Virus record (IMG/VR): IMGVR_UViG_3300043438_002017
Coordinates: 1-26,911 of that record
Direction: 5' to 3' (one strand)
Source of the DNA: a virus
DNA length: 26,911 nt
The notes below the pieces were generated by a model. The model did no database searches. It had not been told where the DNA came from and saw only the letters and a program-made list of their open reading frames with translations. A program made the translations under genes and the position numbers. Numbering within the stretch: the stretch's first letter is position 1; each line of letters opens with the position of its first letter. Positions 19,328-26,258 of the stretch are shown piece by piece.

Positions 19328-19866
19328 AAGTTCGTTTAGACAATGTACGTTTAAGTTTTTGTGATCTGTTTGTTCCTACCGATTTTAACGGCGATGGCAA
19401 CATGGCCTACAAAGCAAAAGTGATGATTGAGCCGGGTGAGCAACTCGACAAAATCAAAGCGACGATTGCGGCCGTACTGAAAGAGGTGTACCCGAAAGAC
19501 TCAGCCAAAGTGGCCAAGAAAATCGAGGGCGATGTGCGTGCGTATCCGTTGCATCAAATGGATGACTCCGACATCTGGACGCTCTCAACACGCCGCCCCC
19601 ACCCACGTAAGACCCGCCCAACAATTCTCGGCCAACAGCGCGAACAGTTGACCGCAGAAGACGGCAAGCCTTACCCCGGCTGCTACGTAAATATTTTGGT
19701 CGATATTTGGGCGGGCAACTACTCAGGCGACCGAGTAGGCGCAACGCTTGAAGGCGTGCAGTTCGTGCGCGACGGCCAAGCGTTTAGTTCGGCCGTGCAA
19801 GCAAGTGCCTCGGATTTTGAGGACGTGGCCGTAGCCGCAACGACTGGTGTTGACGATCTGCTGTAA
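19324..19866 (+). CDS. ssDNA-binding-like protein (DUF2815)
   Basis: 180 residues, ATG overlapping the preceding stop (ATGA), with GGAGAATCCAA inside the previous gene end. It matches the DUF2815 pattern: 'MKVRLDNVRLSFCDLFVP', a beta-rich OB-fold-like body with 'AYKAKVMIEPGEQLDKI', 'WTLSTRRPHPRKTRPTIL', 'PYPGCYVNILVDIWAG' and 'GATLEGVQFVRDGQAF'. The C-terminus is short and acidic ('TGVDDLL'), as in many phage ssDNA-binding proteins. The family is thought to bind single-stranded DNA during replication and recombination. It follows the DUF2800 nuclease and is followed by a terminator-like hairpin. Confidence 0.82.
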   Translation: MKVRLDNVRLSFCDLFVPTDFNGDGNMAYKAKVMIEPGEQLDKIKATIAAVLKEVYPKDSAKVAKKIEGDVRAYPLHQMDDSDIWTLSTRRPHPRKTRPTILGQQREQLTAEDGKPYPGCYVNILVDIWAGNYSGDRVGATLEGVQFVRDGQAFSSAVQASASDFEDVAVAATTGVDDLL

Positions 19867-19872
19867 GCACAC

Positions 19873-19903
19873 CGCCCCCTGAAACACGGGGGCGTTTATT
19901 TTT
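19873..19903 (+). terminator. Intra-operon terminator after the SSB-like gene
   Basis: CGCCCCC (19873-19879) pairs with GGGGGCG (19888-19894), followed by TTTATTTTT. It lies 7 bp beyond the stop and runs directly into the GGAGAACCGAC signal of the next gene. It would make the SSB-like protein more abundant than the polymerase. Confidence 0.85.
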
Positions 19904-19914
19904 GGAGAACCGAC

Positions 19915-20277
19915 ATGACAACTCGTAAAGATCAGATTGAGGCCGCGTTTAAAGCGTTTCACTTGAAGAACCCCGTGGTGTTTGACACCTTCGTGATGCT
20001 TCAGCGCAAAGTGTTCGACGCGGGCTTTAAGCACTACTCGGCCATGGCCATCGTGCAGCAAGTGCGTTGGCATCACGCTATTGAGTACCGCGACCGTAAC
20101 TTGAAGATCAACAACAACTTCGCACCGCACTACTCCCGACTGTTTCACGCAACGCACCCACAGTTCAAAGGGTTCTTTCGTGAGCGAGCATTGGTGAGTG
20201 CTGCACAGCCCGCGCAAACACCTGACATTCAAGACTTCGCACCGATACGCGAAAACTTTGAACTGGATTTAGTATGA
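19915..20277 (+). CDS. Conserved-type phage protein before the polymerase (120 aa)
   Basis: 120 residues, ATG with GGAGAACCGAC. The centre 'AGFKHYSAMAIVQQVRWHHAIEYRDRNLKINNNFAPHYSRLFHATHPQFKGFFRERAL' (split across residues 37-63 and 64-94) resembles a common phage family of unknown function with 'KINN.....Y.R.F...HP....FF..R'. The region is basic and rich in aromatic residues and His, suggesting nucleic-acid contact. The stop overlaps the polymerase start (ATGA). Stoichiometric coupling to the polymerase suggests a replication accessory role. Confidence 0.7.
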   Translation: MTTRKDQIEAAFKAFHLKNPVVFDTFVMLQRKVFDAGFKHYSAMAIVQQVRWHHAIEYRDRNLKINNNFAPHYSRLFHATHPQFKGFFRERALVSAAQPAQTPDIQDFAPIRENFELDLV

Positions 20278-22334
20278 AATATTTATTCTGCGACACTGAG
20301 ACGTACTGCGAGACACCGATTAGTGTCGGCCTTCACGCATACGCTGAGAACGTGGAAATCACGCTCTGGGCGTATGCGGTTGGTGAGGGCGATGTGCACG
20401 TCTGGGACTTAACCACAGGCAGTCCCATGCCTGACGACTTGAAAAACGCGCTTGCTGATGAAACCGTGATGACGGTCTGGCACAACAGCCAGTTTGACCG
20501 CACCGTGATTCGCCACGCATTGGGCATCGACATTCCTGTATCTCGCGTGCACGACACAATGGTGCAAGCCATGTGCCACAGCCTCCCCGGCTCACTTGAT
20601 GACCTGTGCACGATATTAAGAGTGCCAGTTGAAATCGCCAAGATTAAAGACGGCAAAAAACTCGTTCTTAAATTCTGCAAGCCGCTTGCCAAGACATCCA
20701 AGATTCGCCGCGCGACACGCGAGACGCACCCCGATGAATGGGCGCGTTTTAAAGAGTACGCGGGCAACGACATCACGGCCATGCGCGAAGTGATGCGACG
20801 CTTGCCCAACTGGAACTACAAAGAGTTCGAGTACGACTTGTGGCAACTCGACCAGAAGATCAATGACCGCGGTGTTTTTATTGACGTGGCCTTAGCGCAA
20901 GCGGCGATGGACGCTGTGGCCGTGGAGCAAGAAAGTCTAGCCGCACAAACGCTTGAGATGACTGACGGGGCTGTGGCCACGGCCGGACAACGCGATGCGA
21001 TTCTCAAACATTTACGTGAGGCGTTTAATGTTGACTTGCCCGACTTACGGGGCGCAACGGTCGAGCGAAAATTAGATGACCCAGACTTACCGTTAGGTGC
21101 GCGTGAACTGCTTTTAGTACGCGCATCATCGAGCACCACCAGCACGGCCAAGTACAAGAAATTAGTCGGTGCAGTCAGTTCAGATAACCGACTGCGCGGC
21201 ACGATGCAGTTTTGTGGGGCTACGCGCACCGGACGTTGGGCGGGGCGATTAGTGCAATTGCAGAACCTACCCAGACCGTCGCTCAAGAACCCAGAGATTG
21301 AACGGGGCATCGAGGCGTTGAAAGACGGCATCGCTGACATCATTGCGCCTGACATCATGCAGCTTACATCTAGCGCAATTCGTGGGTGTCTGACCGCCCC
21401 CGAGAACAAAAAACTCTGCATCGCCGACTTATCAAATATCGAGGGCCGAGTCGCTGCATGGCTGGCCGGTGAGCAGTGGAAGCTAGACGCGTTTGCGTCC
21501 TACGACTTGGGCGCGGGCGATGACCTGTACCGCGTGGCGTATGGCCGCTCGTTTGGCGTGAAGCCCTCAGAGGTTACAGGCGACCAGAGACAAATCGGGA
21601 AGGTAATGGAGTTGGCCTTTCAGTACCAAGGTGCGCTGGGGGCGTTCTCGACCTTCGCTACTGCTTACAGCATTGACTTAGAAGAAATGGCGGGGCTTGC
21701 TCGTATGAGCATTTCATACGAGGTACTGCAACGCTCGATGGAGTGGCGCGAGAAAGCACGCGAGATGAAGATGCCTGACTTCGGGCTGACTGATGACACG
21801 TGGATTGTGTGCGATGCGATTAAGGCGTCGTGGCGTCTGGCACACCCCCGCATCACAAGTATCTGGAAAGACTTGCAAGAACAGATCGTGGCCGCTATCG
21901 GCAACCCCGACACCATCTATCGCGTACGCAACATGGCTATCCGGCGCGAGGGCAACTGGTTGCGTATCAAGTTGCCGGGCGGGCGAAGCCTCTGCTACCC
22001 ATCGCCTGAAGTACGCGACGACGGCAAGATCACCTACATGGGTACTGACCAGTACACAAGAAAGTGGCAACGCATCACGACCTACGGCGGCAAGGTGTTC
22101 GAGAACATTTGCCAAGCGGTTGCACGCGATGTGATGGCAAGTGCCATGCCATTGATCGAGGCCGCGGGCTACGAGATTGTCACAACCGTGCATGACGAGA
22201 TCATCAGCGAGACGCCTGACACCAATGAGTTTTCTGCCGACAAGTTGGCTGCACTCATGGCCACTAACCCCGCGTGGGCTAAAGGTTTGCCACTGGCCGC
22301 AGCCGGGTTCGAGTCGTACAGGTATCGCAAATGA
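20274..22334 (+). CDS. Family A DNA polymerase with 3'-5' exonuclease
   Basis: 686 residues. The exonuclease domain (1-170) has Exo I 'FCDTET' (D7, E9), Exo II 'HNSQFD' (N71, D75) and Exo III 'YAGNDITA' (D166), so proofreading looks intact. The polymerase domain has motif A 'DLSNIEGRVAAWLAGE' (D385), motif B 'RQIGKVMELAFQYQGALGAF' with Arg/Lys/Tyr in the usual places, and motif C 'TVHDEIISE' (H640-D641-E642). There is no 5'-3' exonuclease domain, typical of phage replicative enzymes. It starts with an ATGA overlap and ends with one, between the 120-aa gene and the VRR-NUC nuclease. This is the main phage replicase. Confidence 0.95.
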   Translation: MKYLFCDTETYCETPISVGLHAYAENVEITLWAYAVGEGDVHVWDLTTGSPMPDDLKNALADETVMTVWHNSQFDRTVIRHALGIDIPVSRVHDTMVQAMCHSLPGSLDDLCTILRVPVEIAKIKDGKKLVLKFCKPLAKTSKIRRATRETHPDEWARFKEYAGNDITAMREVMRRLPNWNYKEFEYDLWQLDQKINDRGVFIDVALAQAAMDAVAVEQESLAAQTLEMTDGAVATAGQRDAILKHLREAFNVDLPDLRGATVERKLDDPDLPLGARELLLVRASSSTTSTAKYKKLVGAVSSDNRLRGTMQFCGATRTGRWAGRLVQLQNLPRPSLKNPEIERGIEALKDGIADIIAPDIMQLTSSAIRGCLTAPENKKLCIADLSNIEGRVAAWLAGEQWKLDAFASYDLGAGDDLYRVAYGRSFGVKPSEVTGDQRQIGKVMELAFQYQGALGAFSTFATAYSIDLEEMAGLARMSISYEVLQRSMEWREKAREMKMPDFGLTDDTWIVCDAIKASWRLAHPRITSIWKDLQEQIVAAIGNPDTIYRVRNMAIRREGNWLRIKLPGGRSLCYPSPEVRDDGKITYMGTDQYTRKWQRITTYGGKVFENICQAVARDVMASAMPLIEAAGYEIVTTVHDEIISETPDTNEFSADKLAALMATNPAWAKGLPLAAAGFESYRYRK

Positions 22335-22597
22335 AAGAGGCAAAGATTGAGCGTTATCTGGTCAAGCGCGTTAAGGCTCTGGGCGGTGAGATTCGCAAGG
22401 TGGAGTTCATTAACCACCGCGGTGCGCCTGACCGGCGCGTGATGACGCCCCATCTGCCGCCCTTCTGGGTCGAACTCAAAGCCCCCGGCATTAGTCCCGA
22501 GCCGCATCAAGTCAGAGAGCACAAGCGTATGCGTCGCTTGGGCGAAGTCATCGAGGTCGTGGATTCAATCGAACAAGTCGATGAGGTACTGAAATGA
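22331..22597 (+). CDS. VRR-NUC domain nuclease
   Basis: 88 residues, essentially a single VRR-NUC domain. 'EAKIERYLVKRVKALGGEIRKVEF' is the first helix and strand (Glu3), then 'RGAPDRRV' (D34) and 'VELKAPG' (E48-x-K50), and 'EPHQVREHKRMRRLG' with Q60. These are the expected PD-(D/E)XK residues for stand-alone VRR-NUC enzymes. Related proteins cut branched DNA such as Holliday junctions, so resolution of replication intermediates is likely. Coupled by ATGA to polymerase and helicase genes. Confidence 0.88.
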   Translation: MKEAKIERYLVKRVKALGGEIRKVEFINHRGAPDRRVMTPHLPPFWVELKAPGISPEPHQVREHKRMRRLGEVIEVVDSIEQVDEVLK

Positions 22598-23973
22598 AGT
22601 TACGTAACTATCAGTGGGACATTGTTCGCCACATTATCGACAACAAGCGGTGTGCGGTATGGAGTTCAATGGGATCAGGGAAAACCCTAAGTACGTTAGT
22701 GGCCGTCGATATGCTGTCGATGCTGGAAGACACCTTGCCGATATTGGTTATCGCGCCCTTGCGCGTGGCCAGAACGACATGGCCAGACGAGGTGGCTAAG
22801 TGGGGTCTGACCCAGCACATGACGTGCGTGTTTATCGGCGGCACGCTTAAAGAACGCAACGCGGCCGTGCTTGAGCAAGCCGATATTTTCACCGTTAACT
22901 TCGAGATGCTGCCTTGGCTCGTTGAGCACTGTGGCGACAACTGGCCGTTCAAGATGGTGATAGTCGATGAATCCACCAAACTCAAATCGTTCAGACCACG
23001 CCAAGGCTCGATACGCGCACGCGCATTAGCCAAGGTCGCATTTAAATATGTGAACCGGATAGTTTTATTAACTGGAACCCCTGCCCCACAAGGCTTAATT
23101 GATATATGGGGTCAACAGTGGTTCATTGATTCTGGTAGCCGGTTAGGTAAATCCTACAGGGCGTTCAGTGACCGTTGGTTTCATTCGGTTCAAGTGGGCG
23201 CACACCGCGCGGCCGTGCAACTCAAGCCCATGCCCCACGCCCAGAAAGAGATCGAGGCGTTGATTAAGGACACCACGCTCACGGTCGATGTGCGCGACCA
23301 CATTGCCATTGACGAGCCGTTCGTGAACAAGATTTACGTGGACTTGCCCATCAAGGCCATGCAGCAGTACCGCGAACTTGAGCGTGAGATGTTTACCGAA
23401 CTGCAAGGCCAAGAGGTTGAGGTGTTTAACCCCGCGGCCAAGACGATGAAGTGCTTACAGATGGCAAATGGTGCGGTCTACACGACCGAGGACAACACAC
23501 AGTTTATCGAGGTGCACGATGAAAAGTTGGACGTTCTTGCAAGCGTTATTGCGGAGGCATCGGGAAACCCCGTCCTCGTCGCCTACCACTTCCGATCAGA
23601 CTTGGCGCGATTACTTAAAGCCTTCCCGCAAGGCCGTCCTCTTGACCAAGACCCAAAAACGATAGCCGACTGGAACGCCGGAAAAATCCCATTGCTATTC
23701 GCCCATCCAGCGTCAGCCGGGCACGGCCTGAACCTAGCCCAAGGCGGGCACATCCTAGCGTTCTTTTCAGTGAACTGGAACCTAGAGGAGCACTTGCAGA
23801 TTATCGAGCGTGTAGGCCCTATACGGCAGGCTCAGTTGGGCAGCGGCAAGGTATGTGAAGTGCATTACATCGTCGCGCGTAACACCGTTGACGAAATGAT
23901 TTTAGAACGACTCATCAGTAAGAAAACAGTCCAAGAAATTTTAACTAACGCGATGAAACGGAGAACGACATGA
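22594..23973 (+). CDS. SNF2-like superfamily 2 helicase/translocase
   Basis: 459 residues. 'LRNYQWDIVRHII' is the Q-type entry motif, followed by Walker A 'SSMGSGKT' (24-31), motif Ia 'LVIAPLRVARTTWPDEV', DEAH-box variant 'DEST' (125-128), motif III 'LLTGTPAPQ' (158-166), motif V-type 'HPASAGHGLNLAQGG' and a motif VI variant 'QIIERVGPIRQ'. This is the phage SNF2-like type commonly next to VRR-NUC and polymerase genes. It may remodel forks or serve origin melting; a direct partner to the adjacent nuclease is plausible. The frame ends by ATGA overlap with the DUF3310 gene. Motif order is complete. Confidence 0.9.
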   Translation: MKLRNYQWDIVRHIIDNKRCAVWSSMGSGKTLSTLVAVDMLSMLEDTLPILVIAPLRVARTTWPDEVAKWGLTQHMTCVFIGGTLKERNAAVLEQADIFTVNFEMLPWLVEHCGDNWPFKMVIVDESTKLKSFRPRQGSIRARALAKVAFKYVNRIVLLTGTPAPQGLIDIWGQQWFIDSGSRLGKSYRAFSDRWFHSVQVGAHRAAVQLKPMPHAQKEIEALIKDTTLTVDVRDHIAIDEPFVNKIYVDLPIKAMQQYRELEREMFTELQGQEVEVFNPAAKTMKCLQMANGAVYTTEDNTQFIEVHDEKLDVLASVIAEASGNPVLVAYHFRSDLARLLKAFPQGRPLDQDPKTIADWNAGKIPLLFAHPASAGHGLNLAQGGHILAFFSVNWNLEEHLQIIERVGPIRQAQLGSGKVCEVHYIVARNTVDEMILERLISKKTVQEILTNAMKRRTT

Positions 23974-24269
23974 TTGGACCAACACAAGCAGAAATAGACC
24001 AGAAAAACGAGTGGCTATATGAGCAAGCCCGCATGGCGCAACAGCAGGCGCACTTGATACCTCGCGATAACGACCCCGTGAACCACCCCAAGCACTACAC
24101 CGAGCATCCGAGTGGCGTTGAGTGCATCCAAATTACCGAGCACATGGGTTTTTGTCTGGGCAACGCCGTGAAATACATCTGGCGTGCCGACCTGAAGGCT
24201 GATGCCATCGAAGATTTAAAAAAAGCGGCTTGGTATATCAACCGTGAAATTGAGAGGCGCACGAAATGA
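23970..24269 (+). CDS. DUF3310 protein
   Basis: 99 residues. The C-terminal two thirds fits DUF3310: 'DPVNHPKHYTEHPSGVECI', 'ITEHMGFCLGNAVKYIWRAD' and 'DAIEDLKKAAWYINREIER'. The N-terminal 30 residues are a Gln-rich helix. The family occurs in many phages, sometimes fused to nucleotide-metabolism enzymes; its biochemical activity is not firmly known. It follows the helicase through an ATGA overlap, with GGAGAACGAC just before the ATG (a variant of the repeated start signal). Confidence 0.88.
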   Translation: MIGPTQAEIDQKNEWLYEQARMAQQQAHLIPRDNDPVNHPKHYTEHPSGVECIQITEHMGFCLGNAVKYIWRADLKADAIEDLKKAAWYINREIERRTK

Positions 24270-24382
24270 TGCTTTATTACTTTGAGAGAGTGATGACTTT
24301 CATTATGTTCACGATGCTTTTTATCCTCCCGTTCCTTGCTGGGTACTGCGTTGGCAAATGGGTCGAAAGGAGCAAGAGATGA
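24266..24382 (+). CDS. 38-residue membrane microprotein
   Basis: ATG overlapping the DUF3310 stop (ATGATG), and stop overlapping the next start (ATGA). The product has one hydrophobic helix, 'VMTFIMFTMLFILPFLAGYC' (residues 9-28), followed by a basic tail 'GKWVERSKR', predicting N-out/C-in topology. Both overlaps support a real gene. Function unknown. Confidence 0.6.
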   Translation: MMLYYFERVMTFIMFTMLFILPFLAGYCVGKWVERSKR

Positions 24383-24615
24383 CTAACGAAGATGACGATT
24401 TACTGTGGGCTGACGGGCTGCTGAACGCAGTCATCGGCATTGCCACCCGAGCCGATGGCTTGCGGGTCGTGTGCTACAGCGTGGACAAGGTAATTGAGAC
24501 CCTGATGAAGCGCGACGGGATGACTGAGGAAGAAGCGTACGAGTTTTACGAGTTCAACATCGCCTGCGCGTGGGTGGGCGATAAGACCCCCATTTTCGTT
24601 GAGGCAACAGAATGA
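24379..24615 (+). CDS. Conserved-type small phage protein (78 aa)
   Basis: 78 residues from the ATG at 24379, chosen for AAAGGAG at 9 bp and the overlap with the preceding stop. 'DGLLNAVIGIATRADGLRVVCYSVDKVIETLMKRDGMTEEEAYEFYEFNIACAWVGDKTP' (split at residue 43) resembles a family often found in phages and large viruses with 'DGM...EA.E...FN..GA..G..TP.F'. It is acidic. Function unknown. Overlap with the next gene is ATGA. Confidence 0.7.
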   Translation: MTNEDDDLLWADGLLNAVIGIATRADGLRVVCYSVDKVIETLMKRDGMTEEEAYEFYEFNIACAWVGDKTPIFVEATE

Positions 24616-24944
24616 ACAAACCCCTCACCCTTCAGCAAGCCGCAGACGCCTTGGGGCTGCACTACAACACGGTCTTTGCCCGCCGCCACCAGATAGGCTT
24701 CAGACTGCCCGGCTGCGCTAAATGGCTCATCTGGCCAGAAACAATAAACAATTTACAACCAAACAGTTGTGCTAATATTATCCCGCTATCGCTGCGGGCA
24801 GTTGGAGAACCAAAATGTCAATCTTCAAACACCCCGAGTCCGGCGTATGGTTCGTTGACCTCACGCTCACAAGTGGAGCGAGAATTAGACGCTCTACTAA
24901 AACAAAGGACAGGAAAGCGGCACAGGAGTACCACGACCGGCTAA
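24612..24944 (+). CDS. xis: Excisionase-like helix-turn-helix protein, overlapping the integrase gene
   Basis: 110 residues. 'PLTLQQAADALGLHYNTVFARRHQIGF' followed by 'RLPGCAKWLIWPETI' is a MerR/excisionase-like winged helix (residues 3-43), with the usual 'RLPG..W.I....I' wing. The rest (44-110) is Ser/Thr/Arg-rich and overlaps the first 130 bp of the integrase gene in another frame. A lambda-like xis-int overlap is the parallel. It likely bends attP DNA and directs excision. Alternatively, only the first 50 residues fold and the tail is a by-product of the overlap. Xis call is from the fold and position. Confidence 0.65.
   Translation: MNKPLTLQQAADALGLHYNTVFARRHQIGFRLPGCAKWLIWPETINNLQPNSCANIIPLSLRAVGEPKCQSSNTPSPAYGSLTSRSQVERELDALLKQRTGKRHRSTTTG
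24752..24781 (+). promoter_or_regulatory. Integrase promoter inside the xis-like gene
   Basis: -35 TTTACA (24752-24757), 18-bp spacer, -10 TATTAT (24776-24781), each 5 of 6. An inverted repeat ACAAC / GTTGT (24755-24759, 24766-24770) overlies the spacer and may be an operator. A CCCGC/GCGGG hairpin follows (24782-24798), then GGAGAACCAAA. It would let int be made without the upstream operon, as in a lysogeny-stage int promoter. Confidence 0.65.
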
Positions 24945-25876
24945 AAGTCGAGACGTGGCGCGTCGAGCAGTTGGGCGTGCAGACTGAGTACACGTTTGAT
25001 GAAGCGGCCTTGATGTACTTGAAGACGTGCAGCGGTTTGCGCGACTACAAGAGCAAGGTCGATCAAATGCGCTACTGGGTAGCACAGTTCAAAGGCCAGA
25101 CGCTTCGTTCTTTAACAACTGACGCGATTATGAACGCAGTGCCCACCTATAAGCGGGTACAAAGCGGCCCTGCCCTCAAGATGGCTCCGGCCACCAAGAA
25201 CCGCTATCTGGCCACGTTGAGCAAACTGCTTAGTACGTGTGCCAAACGTGGGTGGATTAGCAGCGTGCCCCACATCGAGAAGTTTGACGAAGCCGAGATA
25301 CGCGAGTCGTTTTTGACTCAAGAACAGGCGCAAGGTTTGATTCAAGCACTGCCCGAAGGGTGGATGCGAGACGTAACCACTTTTGCCTTGATGACGGGTA
25401 TGCGGGCAGGCGAAATCCTTAGTTTGGAGTGGCAACAGGTCGATCTAGGCCGTAATCTGGTCTCAGTTTTGGCCAGTAAAGCCAAATCTGGGTCAAGTCG
25501 GCCAGTGCCGCTGAACGCAAATGCACGTGAAGTCATCGAGCGAAGGACAGGCCAACACAAGCAATTCGTGTTTGCCCGGTGCGGAGCCGAGACCCATGAG
25601 ATTGACCAACGTACCTTTAAGCGTGCGTTGAGAGAAGTGGGTTTGCCCAGTACCTTCCGGTTCCACGATCTACGCCACACGTGGGCTAGTTGGCACGCTC
25701 AGGCGGGTACGCCACTCTTGATGTTGCAACGTGCGGGCGGGTGGAAAACTCTGGCGATGCTTAACCGCTACGCTCACCTCAATGCCGACCATCTGGCCGA
25801 GATGAGCCGTGCGGTTGAATTTCATGGCAAGATTCAGCCACACCCCGCTACTGTCACACTGCTAAAAATCGCGTAA
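24815..25876 (+). CDS. int: Tyrosine-family site-specific integrase
   Basis: 353 residues, ATG with GGAGAACCAAA. An N-terminal arm-binding-like domain ('GVWFVDLTLTSGARIRRSTKTKDRKAAQEYHDRL') is followed by a core-binding helical domain, and the catalytic domain has Arg197 in 'MTGMRAGEIL', 'HDLRHTWASWHAQAG' (H284, R287, H288), and the nucleophile Tyr319 in 'NRYAHL'. All catalytic residues are present. It acts at the tRNA-derived attP 15 bp downstream of its stop. Co-located with the xis-like gene, whose 3' end overlaps its first 130 bp. Confidence 0.96.
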   Translation: MSIFKHPESGVWFVDLTLTSGARIRRSTKTKDRKAAQEYHDRLKVETWRVEQLGVQTEYTFDEAALMYLKTCSGLRDYKSKVDQMRYWVAQFKGQTLRSLTTDAIMNAVPTYKRVQSGPALKMAPATKNRYLATLSKLLSTCAKRGWISSVPHIEKFDEAEIRESFLTQEQAQGLIQALPEGWMRDVTTFALMTGMRAGEILSLEWQQVDLGRNLVSVLASKAKSGSSRPVPLNANAREVIERRTGQHKQFVFARCGAETHEIDQRTFKRALREVGLPSTFRFHDLRHTWASWHAQAGTPLLMLQRAGGWKTLAMLNRYAHLNADHLAEMSRAVEFHGKIQPHPATVTLLKIA

Positions 25877-25890
25877 GTCGTTGATTTTAC

Positions 25891-25937
25891 TGGTGGCGCA
25901 TCCCTGATTCGAACAGGGGACCTGCGGATTATGATTC
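25891..25937 (-). other. attP: attP core: 3' half of a tRNA gene
   Basis: On the minus strand this 47-bp stretch reads as a tRNA from the anticodon loop to the CCA end: loop ATCATAA, stem 3' strand TCCGC, variable AGGTC, T arm CCCTG-TTCGAAT-CAGGG, acceptor ATGCGCC, discriminator A and CCA. The anticodon would be CAT (Met- or Ile2-type), tentatively. Beyond 25937 no anticodon 5' strand, D arm or acceptor 5' strand exists, so it is not a working tRNA gene. Phage integrases often use such tRNA 3' ends as the crossover core. Confidence 0.75.
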
Positions 25938-25941
25938 ACCT

Positions 25942-26091
25942 AGTCAAAAAGACGAGTAAGCCTCTGTAACCCGCATGAATACTAGCTTTGCGGCGATAGC
26001 ACCCCTCAAAACAGGGTTGCAGAGGTTCACAAATCTCCCCTAGGGAACACAGTCAAAAATCGCAATTTACGACCAGTTTTAGACCAGTTTT
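25942..26091 (+). repeat. Short direct repeats beside attP (candidate integrase arm sites)
   Basis: GACCAGTTTT occurs twice 11 bp apart (26071-26080, 26082-26091). AGTCAAAAA occurs at 25942-25950 and 26051-26059, with a near copy GGTCAAAAA at 26227-26235. Repeated short boxes on one side of a tRNA-derived core are typical of integrase arm-type or excisionase binding sites. Which box each protein binds is not known. Confidence 0.5.
25961..26025. other. 12-bp inverted repeat in the attP region
   Basis: CCTCTGTAACCC (25961-25972) and GGGTTGCAGAGG (26014-26025) pair at 11 of 12 positions plus one wobble, around a 41-nt loop. It could be a structured RNA, or paired binding sites for host factors or integrase. 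The rest of 25877-26258 has no convincing gene. Confidence 0.45.
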
Positions 26092-26139
26092 TCTGGCCTA
26101 AATCCGCAGCATCCTACACCCCGTGGCACTCAAAATAGT

Positions 26140-26219
26140 CTGCCCCTGTGCTACCACAATACAACGGGCTTGGATCGAACCCGTGTTGACCGGCACGCTC
26201 TCCCGACTCGCAGGGGCAG
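26140..26219 (-). other. 80-nt tRNA-like structured element or tRNA relic
   Basis: On the minus strand, ends CTGCCCCTG and CAGGGGCAG form a 9-bp terminal stem. Inside are a D-loop-like AGTCGGGAGAGC and a T-arm-like ACGGG-TTCGATC... with CCCGT, but the T loop is 11 nt and there is no room for a normal anticodon arm between them. It is not a functional canonical tRNA. A degraded tRNA gene or a separate structured RNA are the main options. Confidence 0.35.
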
Positions 26220-26258
26220 CGCATCCGGTCAAAAAGGCTACAAGTAGGCAGACAGGCT

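Noticed and set aside
20816-21421. 201-codon leftward frame within the polymerase gene
   Set aside because: Antisense Ser/Arg/Ala-rich shadow; the plus strand encodes polymerase motif A just after it.
21714-22343. 209-codon leftward frame over the end of the polymerase gene
   Set aside because: Antisense to motif C and lacks any start signal.
25891-25937. Complete functional tRNA gene
   Set aside because: Only the 3' half is present; the acceptor 5' strand, D arm and anticodon 5' strand are absent on the right side.
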